A DNA stretch of 49,901 nucleotides from Lachnospiraceae bacterium (lineage in GTDB: Bacteria; Bacillota; Clostridia; Lachnospirales; Lachnospiraceae). The notes under the pieces were generated by a model. That model was not told the DNA's origin and did not search any database. It saw nothing but the letters and a program-made list of their open reading frames with translations. The translations under genes were made by a program, and so were the position numbers. Shown here piece after piece: positions 24,753 through 33,074 of this stretch (its first letter is position 1; every line of letters begins with the position of its first letter). Where the stretch lies: NCBI GenBank assembly GCA_022799355.1, contig JAAWOG010000021.1, forward strand, positions 1 to 49,901. Direction: 5' to 3'.

Positions 24753-26087
24753 ATGCTGCTGGAAAAAAGTTTAGAGAAAAAGAACAATAAATATATGGTG
24801 GGATTTGACTTAGGGGACAGGGATGCCCAGATCAGCTATTGCAGTTTGCAACAGACAGAGGCGCAGTCCGTGCCCGCAGTTGCCGGAACCCAGCAATATA
24901 ATATTCCGACGGTACTATGGAAGCGCAGAAACATGAACCAGTGGTTTTTCGGCAGGGAAGCGCTCGGCATGGTGGATGCGGACGGCGGCCTGTTTATAGA
25001 AAATCTGTTCTCGGGGGCGGTAGAGGATAAAAAGACCATGATCGAGGGAACGGAGTATGATTATCTGACACTGCTCACGCTGTTTGTGAAGAAATGCTTT
25101 GGGTTGTTTTCGGCCATCGCGCCCCTTGATAAGATAGAAATTCTGATGTTTACCGCAGCGGAAGCTGACGATGGTGTCATTGAAGTGGTAAAAAAAATAG
25201 TGGATGCGCTGGGACTGAAAAATACAAAAGTTTTTTTTCAGAGCCATGAGGAGAGTTATTATTATTATCTTCTGCATCAGGTCCCGGAATTCAGAAAGGG
25301 AGGATCGGTCATTCTCGAGTTTGAGGAGACACTGAAATACTATCGGCTGGAATGGAACAGGCGGACAACACCGATCGTTTCCTATGTGGCAAAAGAGCGG
25401 TTTGCGGATTGTCCGCAGCCCTCCTGGGATGAGGATGCGGTCCAAAGAAGGCGGCAGATGGAAGAACTGGATCAGCAGGTGCTGGAAAAGGTGGTCAAAA
25501 TTTTTCAAAACAGAATGGTCACATCCGTTTTTCTGATCGGCAGCGGCTTTCAGATTGACTGGGCGGACAGAAGCCTGAAATATATCTGCCGCGGAAGAAG
25601 AGTGTTCAAAGGAAACAATCTTTACAGCAAGGGTGCGGCATACAGCGCCATGGAAAAGTTTTGTCCGACGAAAGAAGGAAGGGAACATATATTTCTGGGA
25701 GGAGAAAAGCTGAAAACCAACATTGGACTGCAGATCATGCGGGAGGGGCAGGAGGCCTATGTGGCGCTTTTGGATGCGGGGATAGACTGGTATGAGGGTT
25801 CCTGCGAGAAGGAATTTTACCTGGAATCCGGCAGAGGGTATCAGGTATCGCTGACGCCTCTGACCAATGTGTTTTTGGAGAAAGAGGCGGCGGGAAAGTA
25901 CCCGGTCCATTATGAGAAAGTGGAGCTTCCCGGTATGCCGGAGCGACCGGAGGGAGCGACCAGGCTGCGGATTGTTATGGAACTGAAAAGCCCGGAGATT
26001 CTGCATGTAAAAACGGTGGATCTGGGATTTGGCATGATATATCCCGCCTCGGGCAATGTCTGGGAGCAGGATATTATATTACGGTAA
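24753..26087 (+). CDS. Hsp70/actin-fold protein, DUF5716-like
   Basis: A 444-aa protein. The N-terminus has an actin/Hsp70 phosphate-1-like loop (MVGFDLGDRDAQISYC, about residues 15-30), there is a YYYYLLHQVPEFRKG helix, and about residue 257 shows an adenosine-site-like strand-loop VFLIGSGFQIDW. The phosphate-2 position (SVILEFEETLKYY) lacks the usual DxGxGT, so ATP hydrolysis may be weak or absent. The last ~110 residues form a separate beta domain (GLQIMREGQEAYVALLDAG). The Hsp70 peptide-binding domain is missing. It appears to correspond to DUF5716. It lies 54 bp after the large protein and 6 bp before the TPR gene. Possible roles are a nucleotide-dependent switch or a filament-like scaffold; neither is established. 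Confidence 0.75.
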   Translation: MLLEKSLEKKNNKYMVGFDLGDRDAQISYCSLQQTEAQSVPAVAGTQQYNIPTVLWKRRNMNQWFFGREALGMVDADGGLFIENLFSGAVEDKKTMIEGTEYDYLTLLTLFVKKCFGLFSAIAPLDKIEILMFTAAEADDGVIEVVKKIVDALGLKNTKVFFQSHEESYYYYLLHQVPEFRKGGSVILEFEETLKYYRLEWNRRTTPIVSYVAKERFADCPQPSWDEDAVQRRRQMEELDQQVLEKVVKIFQNRMVTSVFLIGSGFQIDWADRSLKYICRGRRVFKGNNLYSKGAAYSAMEKFCPTKEGREHIFLGGEKLKTNIGLQIMREGQEAYVALLDAGIDWYEGSCEKEFYLESGRGYQVSLTPLTNVFLEKEAAGKYPVHYEKVELPGMPERPEGATRLRIVMELKSPEILHVKTVDLGFGMIYPASGNVWEQDIILR

Positions 26088-26093
26088 GAGAGT

Positions 26094-26927
26094 GTGGATA
26101 TGGGCAGATTAACGGAACCGGTAGGGAGGTACGCGGAGCATCCCTACTATATAGCGCAGACGGATACATCGGTATATTGTGTGGAGGAACTCTGTTTTAC
26201 ATTGTGTCAGAATACATTTCTGCTGGACAGAGGGCTGCTTGATTTGAAGCTGGCAAAATGGCTGGATGAGGAATGCGGTCTGCGGGAGCTGGCAAGGCCC
26301 CTTTACGGTTTGATCAATCAGAATGGTTCTCCGAGTGCGTTTGTGGGGATTATTCTTGAGTATACGCATTATGGCACGGAAAAGAAAAGGCAGGAAACGG
26401 AAGAACTTTTGCGGATAGGCGCAGATATGGACGTATCCACAAGAAGGAAACATTTTGCGGATTATCTGGTCGGAAACGGGCGCTATGCACAGGCGGTCAT
26501 GGAGTATGAGAAAGTGCTCGAAGAGATTCCCTCCATGAATTATGTGATGCGTTCGGAACTGCTTCATAATAAGGGGGTGGCTCTTTGCCGGCTGTTTTCA
26601 TTTGCGGAGGCGGCGGAGGCATTTCTGCTGGCATATCAGGAAAATCCGGCCTTTGAGGAAGCCGCCCTCAGTTACCTTGCGGCGCTGCGCATGACGGTTT
26701 CGGAGGAGGAGTATATCACTTTTATAGCCGAGCATCCCATGTGGCATGAACAGTCCCTGGAAGTGGAAAAACGGCTGGAAAAAAGCAGAATAGACTATGA
26801 AAATTCCGAGGAGTATAAAAAGCTGACCGGGGTTTTGGAACGCCGGGACACGGAATATTATAAGGCGGTATCGGAAAAACTGACACAGATGCAAAGAGAT
26901 TACAGGAAGATGGTGGAACAGTCTTGA
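26094..26927 (+). CDS. TPR-containing protein of the same cluster
   Basis: A 277-aa protein from GTG 26094 or ATG 26100 (MGRLTEPVGRYAEHP). Residues about 125-215 hold two to three TPR-like helix pairs (DYLVGNGRYAQAVMEYEKVL, then GVALCRLFSFAEAAEAFLLA with NPAFEEAALSYLAAL). The C-terminal 50 residues are a charged coiled coil. The N-terminal 120 residues are not recognised. The gene overlaps the next start by 4 bases (TTGA), implying translational coupling and a fixed stoichiometry with the coiled-coil membrane protein. It is probably an adaptor between the Hsp70-like protein and the membrane component. It has no known name. Confidence 0.75.
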   Translation: MDMGRLTEPVGRYAEHPYYIAQTDTSVYCVEELCFTLCQNTFLLDRGLLDLKLAKWLDEECGLRELARPLYGLINQNGSPSAFVGIILEYTHYGTEKKRQETEELLRIGADMDVSTRRKHFADYLVGNGRYAQAVMEYEKVLEEIPSMNYVMRSELLHNKGVALCRLFSFAEAAEAFLLAYQENPAFEEAALSYLAALRMTVSEEEYITFIAEHPMWHEQSLEVEKRLEKSRIDYENSEEYKKLTGVLERRDTEYYKAVSEKLTQMQRDYRKMVEQS

Positions 26928-28147
26928 ATGTATTGAAAAGATTTTGGAACAGAATATTCGGAAGAAAAAAAACGGCGGATATCCCCTATGTGACGGATGA
27001 GGGGACGGAGCGCACCGTGCCCGTGTTTCACCGGGATCATATCAATATTCACAACAGGCAGGAGCGGGAACAGTATCTCAGAAGCGTGCTGGAGCAGATC
27101 GCGGACGCGGAGCGGGAGATACACCATCTGGAATACGAATACAATATGGTCACTTCCCATCTCACGGATATCGAAGAACTGGAGCGGCTGCCGGATATGA
27201 TGAAGATAGAGATCCGGGAGATAGCGGAAAAGCTTTATGCCCTGGAAAAGACACAGACGGGCTATCGGGAAAAGAAAAACCGGATATCGGAGGCGGATTT
27301 TTCCAGGATGGAACAGCTTGAGGAGGATGCGGAGGATGGCATCCGGAAGCTGAAAGAGGCGGAGGATTATCATAAACTGGTAAAAAGCGATATGCGCAGG
27401 TTAAACGGCGAGCGTCATGCCTATGAATACCGGCAGGAGGAACTGGAACTGGAGCTGAAAAATGCGTCCGGTATCGCGGTGATCTGTTTTATTGCGCTGG
27501 TGGCATGTTTAATCGTTTTGTTTGCACTGCAGGTGGCGCTGCGCTTTGACACGAAGCTGGGATATGTGCTTGTGATCTGTATCGCGGCGGCGGTGATCCT
27601 GAAGCTTTATCTGAAACACGGAGATGCGGGGCGGGAGATTGTCCGGGTGGAGAGAGATATCAATCGGCTGATTCTGCTGCAGAATACCGTGAAGATTCGT
27701 TATGTCAATAATAAAAACCTGCTGGATTATCTGTGCCTGAAATTCCATGTGAGAAAAGCGGCGGAACTTGAAGCGCTCTGGGAGAAGTACAAAGAGGAAA
27801 AGACGGAACGGGAGCAGATGGAACTGGCTTCTAAGGACTATGAATATTATCAGAAAGAATTTTTGAGACTGCTGCGGCAGTCCCGCATCCGGGATACCAG
27901 CGTCTGGCTTCATCAGATGGGGGCTCTTTTGCGTGAGAGAGAGATGGTGGCACTGCGCCAGGGGCTTGTGGGGCGCAGAAAGGCACTTAGGGAGCAGATG
28001 GATTATAACCGGGAACTGGCAGCGGCGGCTCAGAGGGAAGTGACGGATATCAGCGGGAAGTATCCGAAGTATAAAGGGGAGATACTGACGCTGATCTCGG
28101 AGTATGAGAAAAAGCAGAAGACGGTAGGGGCCGTCAGAAGGAGATAA
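26924..28147 (+). CDS. coiled-coil protein with a central two-TM hairpin
   Basis: A 407-aa protein starting at TTG 26924, overlapping the TPR stop. Residues about 45-180 are a long charged coiled coil (AEREIHHLEYEYNMV, then MEQLEEDAEDGIRKLKEAED). Two hydrophobic segments follow at about 183-203 (IAVICFIALVACLIVLFAL) and 211-228 (YVLVICIAAAVILKLYL), separated by only a few residues. A second coiled coil covers about 235-400. Both long arms should lie in the cytoplasm with a short external hairpin, so the protein could anchor a cytosolic assembly to the membrane. No family is recognised. It is last in the four-gene cluster; a palindrome overlaps its stop codon. Confidence 0.8.
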   Translation: MNVLKRFWNRIFGRKKTADIPYVTDEGTERTVPVFHRDHINIHNRQEREQYLRSVLEQIADAEREIHHLEYEYNMVTSHLTDIEELERLPDMMKIEIREIAEKLYALEKTQTGYREKKNRISEADFSRMEQLEEDAEDGIRKLKEAEDYHKLVKSDMRRLNGERHAYEYRQEELELELKNASGIAVICFIALVACLIVLFALQVALRFDTKLGYVLVICIAAAVILKLYLKHGDAGREIVRVERDINRLILLQNTVKIRYVNNKNLLDYLCLKFHVRKAAELEALWEKYKEEKTEREQMELASKDYEYYQKEFLRLLRQSRIRDTSVWLHQMGALLREREMVALRQGLVGRRKALREQMDYNRELAAAAQREVTDISGKYPKYKGEILTLISEYEKKQKTVGAVRRR

Positions 28148-28166
28148 ACTGTGTTGACAGTTTATC
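28143..28166. repeat. inverted repeat over the amino acid ABC promoter
   Basis: GATAAACTGT and ACAGTTTATC flank GTTG, a perfect 10-bp inverted repeat that overlaps the -35 box. A third copy of GATAAACTG occurs at 28199-28207, downstream of the -10. Together these suggest a regulator-binding array; no T-run follows, so it is not a terminator. Confidence 0.6.
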
Positions 28167-28182
28167 CGTGGTGTGATACGAT
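28154..28182 (+). promoter_or_regulatory. putative sigma-A promoter of the amino acid ABC operon
   Basis: TTGACA (28154-28159) and TACGAT (28177-28182), 17-bp spacer. The leader of about 110 nt can fold a stem between GCATGGCGG and CCGTTATGC (about 28231-28268). Confidence 0.65.
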
Positions 28183-28300
28183 AGTAACGCTTTAGTGTGA
28201 TAAACTGATAAAACGGTAAAGAACTAAAGGGCATGGCGGAAACTATGTAAATTGTCAATACCGTTATGCAAAATACGAAGAGGATATCAGGAGGAATATT

Positions 28301-29089
28301 ATGAAAAAAACAGCGGCACTTATGTTATGCGGGGCGCTTGCGGCAGGCGTTTTGACAGGCTGCGGCGGCAAGGCGGAGGAAGGAAAAACATTTACGGTCG
28401 GTTTTGATGCGGAATTTCCGCCCTACGGCTATGCGGATGAGAACGGAGAATATACGGGGTTTGACCTGGAGATGGCGCAGGCGGTCTGTGACCTGGAAGG
28501 ATGGGAACTGGTAAAGCAGCCGATTGACTGGGATGCGAAGGATATGGAATTGTCCTCAGGCGCCATCGATTGTATCTGGAATGGTTTTACGATGGACGGA
28601 AGGGAGGATGACTATACCTTCAGCGATCCTTATATCGATAACAGTCAGGTTTACGTGGTGGCGGCAGGCGCCGGTATCAGTACGCCGGCGGATCTTGCCG
28701 GTAAAGTGGTGGGGGTTCAGAAAGATTCTTCCGCACTGGCGGCTTTGGAGAGCGAGGAAAATGCGGCGCTGCTTGCAGGGTTCGGGGAACTGACGCAGTA
28801 TGCGGACTATAATACGGCGTTTATGGATCTGGAAGCGGGCGGTATCGACTGCCTTGCCATGGATATCGGCGTGGCGGCTTATCAGATCGAATTAAGGGGA
28901 GAGGGCTATGTGATGCTGGAGGAGCGTCTTGCCTCCGAAAAGTATGCCATCGGTTTTCTGAAGGGCAATACGGAACTCTGTGAAAAGGTGCAGAAGGACC
29001 TCTATAAACTTTATGAGGACGGTAAAGTACAGGAACTGGCAGATAAATACGGTCTGACGGAGTTCCTCTGCATGGAAGACTATAAGTAA
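28301..29089 (+). CDS. polar amino acid ABC transporter substrate-binding lipoprotein
   Basis: A 262-aa lipoprotein of the SBP_bac_3 family. Signal peptide with lipobox VLTGC (Cys at residue 21); then FTVGFDAEFPPYGYADENG and YTGFDLEMAQAVCD, the standard opening of polar amino acid receptors, and later FTMDGREDDYTFSDPYIDNS with the ligand-contact region. The substrate is probably a polar amino acid or cystine-like compound. It is first of a three-gene operon with its permease and ATPase, with a strong ribosome site (CAGGAGG). Expression may be set by the inverted-repeat operator upstream. Confidence 0.94.
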   Translation: MKKTAALMLCGALAAGVLTGCGGKAEEGKTFTVGFDAEFPPYGYADENGEYTGFDLEMAQAVCDLEGWELVKQPIDWDAKDMELSSGAIDCIWNGFTMDGREDDYTFSDPYIDNSQVYVVAAGAGISTPADLAGKVVGVQKDSSALAALESEENAALLAGFGELTQYADYNTAFMDLEAGGIDCLAMDIGVAAYQIELRGEGYVMLEERLASEKYAIGFLKGNTELCEKVQKDLYKLYEDGKVQELADKYGLTEFLCMEDYK

Positions 29090-29116
29090 GCGGGACGGAC
29101 AGGACGGGATGTAAGC

Positions 29117-29770
29117 ATGGATTTTGGAACAATATTATTACAATTGGGAAGCGGGCTTGTCGTCTCGGTGGAGATATTCTGCCTGACGCTGCTGTTTTCC
29201 CTTCCTCTGGGGCTTGTTGTGGCATTCGGCAGGATGTCCCGGAACGGCATATTGAGAACGGCAACAAAAGTATACATATCCATTATGCGGGGAACGCCGC
29301 TGATGCTGCAGCTTCTGGTGGTATATTTTGGCCCCTATTATCTGTTTCAGGTGCGGATCTCGGCGGCTTATCGCTTTATCGCGGTGATCATCGGATTCGC
29401 CGTAAACTATGCCGCCTATTTTGCGGAAATTTACAGGGGCGGCATAGAGTCCATGTCAAAGGGACAGTACGAGGCGGCGCAGGTGCTGGGCTACGGGAAG
29501 GCACAGACTTTTTTTCTGATTATTCTGACTCAGGTAATCAAACGTATCCTGCCCTCGGTGACCAATGAGATCATTACGCTGGTAAAGGATACTTCCCTTG
29601 CCTTTGTGATCGCGGTGGCGGAGATGTTTACAACGGCAAAGCAGATCGCGGCGGCGGAAGCTACCATTGTGCCCTTGATGATCGCCGGGGTATACTATTA
29701 TATCTTTAATCTGGCGGTTGCGGTTGCGATGGAGCGGATTGAGAAGCATTATAAGTATTATGAAGGGTGA
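29117..29770 (+). CDS. amino acid ABC transporter permease
   Basis: A 217-aa HisM/GlnP-type permease with about five hydrophobic segments. Seen: the MRGTPLMLQLLVVYFG block (about residues 58-73) and the EAA cytoplasmic loop YRGGIESMSKGQYEAAQVLG (about 115-134), which contacts the ATPase. It follows the binding protein by 27 bp and ends a few bases before the ATPase start. As the only permease in the operon it should work as a homodimer. Confidence 0.94.
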   Translation: MDFGTILLQLGSGLVVSVEIFCLTLLFSLPLGLVVAFGRMSRNGILRTATKVYISIMRGTPLMLQLLVVYFGPYYLFQVRISAAYRFIAVIIGFAVNYAAYFAEIYRGGIESMSKGQYEAAQVLGYGKAQTFFLIILTQVIKRILPSVTNEIITLVKDTSLAFVIAVAEMFTTAKQIAAAEATIVPLMIAGVYYYIFNLAVAVAMERIEKHYKYYEG

Positions 29771-29774
29771 GGAG

Positions 29775-30551
29775 ATGGAGACGGAAAATTTACTGGAAAT
29801 CAGGCATATGCGGAAAGCTTTTGACGGGCTGGGAGTATTGAAGGATATTTCACTGACGGTGAAAAAGGGGGAAGTGGTGTCGATCATCGGACCATCGGGT
29901 TCGGGGAAGTCAACACTTCTGCGGTGCGCCACCTTGCTGGAAAAGATGGATGGCGGAAGTCTCTCCTATTTAGGACAGACGGTATGCCAGGCGGAGCGGG
30001 AAGAGGGCGGCGATGCGGTTTATGTCTCTAAGGGTGAACTGAAAAAATTTCACCGTTATTTCGGACTGGTCTTTCAGAATTTCAACCTGTTCCCCCATTA
30101 CAGCGTGCTGAAAAACATAACGGACGCGCCGGTGAGAGTGGCGAAAATCCCGAGACAGGAGGCGGATACGAGGGCAAGAGAACTGCTCGCAAGGCTTGGG
30201 CTCTCCGATAAGGCTGACGCTTACCCCTGTCAGTTGTCCGGCGGACAGCAGCAGAGGGTGTCCATTGCCCGGGCGCTTGCCCTGAAACCGGAGATTTTGT
30301 TTTTCGATGAGCCCACCTCCGCCTTAGATCCGGAACTGACCGGCGAAGTCCTTAAGGTGATCCGTCAGCTTGCCAGTGAGCATATGACGATGATCATCGT
30401 TACCCATGAAATGCATTTCGCGAAAGAAGTTTCCGATCGGATTATTTTTATGGAGGACGGACTGATCCAGGAGGAGGGAACCCCGGAAGAACTGTTCCAT
30501 TCCCCGAAAGAGCGGGTACAGGAGTTTATCGGAAAACTGGCGTCGGCGTGA
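29775..30551 (+). CDS. amino acid ABC transporter ATP-binding protein
   Basis: A 258-aa HisP/GlnQ-type ATPase starting at ATG 29775 after GGGTGAGGAG; the frame also extends into the permease gene. Walker A GPSGSGKSTLLRC, Q-loop GLVFQNFNLFPH, signature QLSGGQQQRVSIARAL, Walker B ILFFDEPTSALDPE, H-loop VTHEMHFA are all intact. A short insertion (CQAEREEGGDAVYVSKGE) lies between Walker A and the Q-loop, seen in some Clostridial members. Last gene of the operon. Confidence 0.95.
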   Translation: METENLLEIRHMRKAFDGLGVLKDISLTVKKGEVVSIIGPSGSGKSTLLRCATLLEKMDGGSLSYLGQTVCQAEREEGGDAVYVSKGELKKFHRYFGLVFQNFNLFPHYSVLKNITDAPVRVAKIPRQEADTRARELLARLGLSDKADAYPCQLSGGQQQRVSIARALALKPEILFFDEPTSALDPELTGEVLKVIRQLASEHMTMIIVTHEMHFAKEVSDRIIFMEDGLIQEEGTPEELFHSPKERVQEFIGKLASA

Positions 30552-30587
30552 TAAAATATGACAGAAGAACAGCCTTGTATGAAACGG

Positions 30588-30635
30588 GGGCTGTGAGAAA
30601 TGGAACTTAGTTCAGGCCATTTTTCACAGCCCTTT
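30588..30635 (+). terminator. long hairpin, probable terminator of the amino acid ABC operon
   Basis: GGGCTGTGAGAAATGG (30588-30603) pairs with CCATTTTTCACAGCCC (30617-30632) with one wobble pair, and a nested GAAC/GTTC lies in the loop. Only TTT follows, so termination may be weak. The arms resemble the GGGGCTGTGA motif seen again at 49804. Confidence 0.55.
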
Positions 30636-30649
30636 GCGCAATATTAGTA

Positions 30650-30802
30650 TTGGTATTGGCTATTTTCGTCATAACGCCGATTGCAATAACGCCGTTCATG
30701 GGTTATGATAGGGAATGGATAACGGGAAACAGCGGGATATCAGGATGTGCTGAAGATTATCCTGCGGAACTGGAAAACAGCAGGATCTCAGGAAGCGCAT
30801 AA
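30650..30802 (+). other. short hydrophobic open frame, probably a gene remnant
   Basis: From TTG 30650 the frame encodes about 50 residues: a hydrophobic run (LVLAIFVITPIAITPF) followed by a hydrophilic tail with the internal repeat NSGISGCAE / NSRISGSA. No ribosome site is visible and the frame continues upstream only to a stop at 30608-30610. It may be a decayed gene or a small membrane peptide; I cannot decide. Confidence 0.2.
30741..30775 (+). repeat. 35-bp direct repeat, copy 1
   Basis: CAGGATGTGCTGAAG followed by ATTATCCTGCGGAACTGGAA. It matches copy 2 at 30844-30878 at 31 of 35 positions, with the differences clustered in the middle. Confidence 0.7.
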
Positions 30803-30843
30803 CTCAATTTGCAGACACAAAGTGGCTACGGATTGAGTTCAGG

Positions 30844-30878
30844 CAGAATGTGCTGAAGGAGATCCTGCGGAACTGGAA
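30844..30878 (+). repeat. 35-bp direct repeat, copy 2
   Basis: CAGAATGTGCTGAAG followed by GAGATCCTGCGGAACTGGAA, ending just before the purC ribosome site AGGAG. Confidence 0.7.
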
Positions 30879-30891
30879 TAGGAGATAATTT

Positions 30892-31596
30892 ATGGAGAAA
30901 TTGGAACAGCTTTACGAGGGGAAAGCCAAAAAGGTATTTAAGACCGAAGATGCGGACAAACTGATCGTGGATTATAAGGACGATGCCACAGCCTTTAACG
31001 GTGAGAAAAAGGGCACCATCGTCGGAAAGGGCGCGATCAACAACCGTATGACAAACCGGGTATTTCAGCTTCTGGAGAAAGAGGGCGTACCCACGCACTA
31101 TATTGAGGAGCTGAGCGATCGAGAAACCGTTGTAAAGAAGGTGGAGATCGTACCTCTTGAAGTAATCATCAGAAATGTGGCGGCAGGTTCTTTCTCGAAA
31201 AGACTGGGCGTGGAAGAAGGAACGGCGCTGAAGGTTCCTACCATAGAGTTTTCCTATAAAAATGATGAATTGGGCGATCCTCTGATCAACAGCTATTTTG
31301 CGGTGGCGCTTGAGCTGGCGACATGGGAGGAGATCGAGACGATTAAAAACTATGCGTTCAAGGTGAACGATGTGTTAAAGGCATATTTCCTGCAGGCGGA
31401 TATGAAGCTGATCGATTTTAAGATCGAGTTTGGACGTTACCATGGTGAGATTATTCTGGCGGATGAGGTGAGCCCTGATACCTGCAGGCTGTGGGATGTG
31501 CATACAAACGAAAAACTGGATAAGGATCGTTTCCGCAGGGATCTCGGGAACGTGGAAGAAGCCTATAACGAAGTATTCAACAGATTGGGATTATAA
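30892..31596 (+). CDS. purC: phosphoribosylaminoimidazole-succinocarboxamide synthase (SAICAR synthetase)
   Basis: Joins CAIR and aspartate using ATP in purine synthesis. A 234-aa protein with the family opening [12 protein letters not shown] (about residues 7-18), the nucleotide-binding [22 protein letters not shown]-type motif (read here as [15 protein letters not shown]), the acidic [10 protein letters not shown] and the metal/substrate [12 protein letters not shown]. Full length for a bacterial enzyme. It follows AGGAGATAATTT and precedes purF by 2 bp, so the two are coupled. Confidence 0.97.
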   Translation: MEKLEQLYEGKAKKVFKTEDADKLIVDYKDDATAFNGEKKGTIVGKGAINNRMTNRVFQLLEKEGVPTHYIEELSDRETVVKKVEIVPLEVIIRNVAAGSFSKRLGVEEGTALKVPTIEFSYKNDELGDPLINSYFAVALELATWEEIETIKNYAFKVNDVLKAYFLQADMKLIDFKIEFGRYHGEIILADEVSPDTCRLWDVHTNEKLDKDRFRRDLGNVEEAYNEVFNRLGL

Positions 31597-31598
31597 GG

Positions 31599-33047
31599 AT
31601 GCCGGGAGATATTTTTATTCAGGAAGAGTTAAATGATAATCTGCGGGAGGAGTGCGGCGTTTTCGGTATCTATGATTTTGACGGCGGAAACGTGGCGGAG
31701 ACGATCTATTATGGTCTTTTATCCCTGCAGCACAGAGGACAGGAGAGCTGCGGCATTGCGGTTTCCGACACAAAGGGGCCGAAAAGGAAGGTTCTCTCGA
31801 GCAGGGATATGGGGCTTGTGAATGAGTCTTTCAGCGCCAAAAAGCTTGGAAAACTGGTCGGGGATATCGGCGTGGGGCATGTCCGGTATTCGACGGCGGG
31901 TTCTTCCACAAGGGAAAACGCCCAGCCTCTTGTGTTAAATTATGTGAAAGGTACGCTGGGATTTGCCCACAACGGTAATCTGGTGAACGCGCCGGAGCTG
32001 CGCAGGGAACTGGAATATACCGGAGCGATCTTTCAGACAACCATTGATTCCGAGGTGATCGCCTACCATGTGGCAAGGGAGCGTCTGAATTCCAAAACCG
32101 TGGAGGAAGCGGTGGGGCGCGCCATGGCTAAGATAAAGGGCGCTTACGCCCTGGTGATCATGTCGCCGCGGAAACTGATCGGGGCAAGAGATCCTTTCGG
32201 GTTTAAGCCGCTCTGTATCGGAAAGCGGGACAATACTTATATTCTGGCTTCGGAAAGCTGCGCTCTCGATACGGTCGGTGCGGAGTTTGTCAGGGACGTG
32301 GAGCCGGGAGAGATCGTGACGATCAGCCCGGAGAAGGGGATTGAATCGGATAAGAGCATGTGCATCAGCCCGATAAAACACGGCAGATGTATTTTTGAGT
32401 ATATCTATTTTGCAAGGCCGGACAGCCGTATTGACGGTGTCAGCGTCTATCAGTCCAGAATACTTTCCGGGAAATATCTTGCGATGGACTCCCCGGTGGA
32501 GGCGGACCTTGTGGTGGGCGTGCCGGAATCGGGAAATGTGGCGGCGCTGGGATATTCGCTGCAGTCGGGCATTCCCTACGGACAGGCTTTTGTGAAAAAT
32601 ACGTACATCGGTAGGACCTTTATCAAGCCGGGGCAAAAGAGCCGGGAGAGCAGCGTGCAGGTAAAACTGAACGCCATCCGGGAGGCGGTGGACGGCAAGA
32701 GGATCGTGATGATAGACGATTCCATCGTCCGGGGAACTACTTCCGACAGGATTGTGCGGATGCTGCGGGACGCCGGGGCAAAAGAGGTGCATATGAGAGT
32801 CAGCGCGCCGCCGTTTTTATGGCCCTGTTATTTCGGGACGGACGTGCCGGCGAGGGAGCAGCTCATCGCCCACAACAGGAGCATCGAGGATATCCGCCGG
32901 ATCATCGGCGCGGACACCCTGGGGTATCTGCGGATCGAGCGGCTGAAGGAAATGGTTGGCGGCATCGGCATCTGTGAGGGCTGCTTTACGGGAAAATACC
33001 CGATCGATCCGCCGCAGGAGGATATCCGCGGGGATTTTGAGGCGTAA
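31599..33047 (+). CDS. purF: amidophosphoribosyltransferase
   Basis: Commits PRPP to purine synthesis by adding the amide nitrogen of glutamine. A 482-aa protein. The N-terminus MPGDIFIQEELNDNLREE precedes CGVFGIY, where Cys is the glutaminase nucleophile, so an 18-residue propeptide must be removed, as in the Bacillus enzyme. Ligands for a 4Fe-4S cluster are visible: GRCIFEY, LWPCYFGTD and GICEGCFTG. The PRPP loop is RIVMIDDSIVRGTTS. The iron-sulfur/propeptide type is oxygen-sensitive, which fits an anaerobe. Located between purC and a small unknown gene. Confidence 0.97.
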   Translation: MPGDIFIQEELNDNLREECGVFGIYDFDGGNVAETIYYGLLSLQHRGQESCGIAVSDTKGPKRKVLSSRDMGLVNESFSAKKLGKLVGDIGVGHVRYSTAGSSTRENAQPLVLNYVKGTLGFAHNGNLVNAPELRRELEYTGAIFQTTIDSEVIAYHVARERLNSKTVEEAVGRAMAKIKGAYALVIMSPRKLIGARDPFGFKPLCIGKRDNTYILASESCALDTVGAEFVRDVEPGEIVTISPEKGIESDKSMCISPIKHGRCIFEYIYFARPDSRIDGVSVYQSRILSGKYLAMDSPVEADLVVGVPESGNVAALGYSLQSGIPYGQAFVKNTYIGRTFIKPGQKSRESSVQVKLNAIREAVDGKRIVMIDDSIVRGTTSDRIVRMLRDAGAKEVHMRVSAPPFLWPCYFGTDVPAREQLIAHNRSIEDIRRIIGADTLGYLRIERLKEMVGGIGICEGCFTGKYPIDPPQEDIRGDFEA

Positions 33048-33074
33048 AATAAATTGGAACAGGAGTAAAGAACA

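Larger units (their letters stand above)
30552..30891. other. 340-bp gap before purC: hairpin, repeats, decayed frame
   Basis: It contains a long hairpin at 30588-30632, a hydrophobic short frame at 30650-30802, and a 35-bp direct repeat at 30741-30775 and 30844-30878. No clear sigma-A promoter or purine riboswitch is visible. It looks like remains of a small gene or an inserted repeat element. Confidence 0.4.

Noticed and set aside
30741-30878. CRISPR-like spaced repeat
   Set aside because: Only two imperfect copies with about 68 bp between, no further units and no cas genes.
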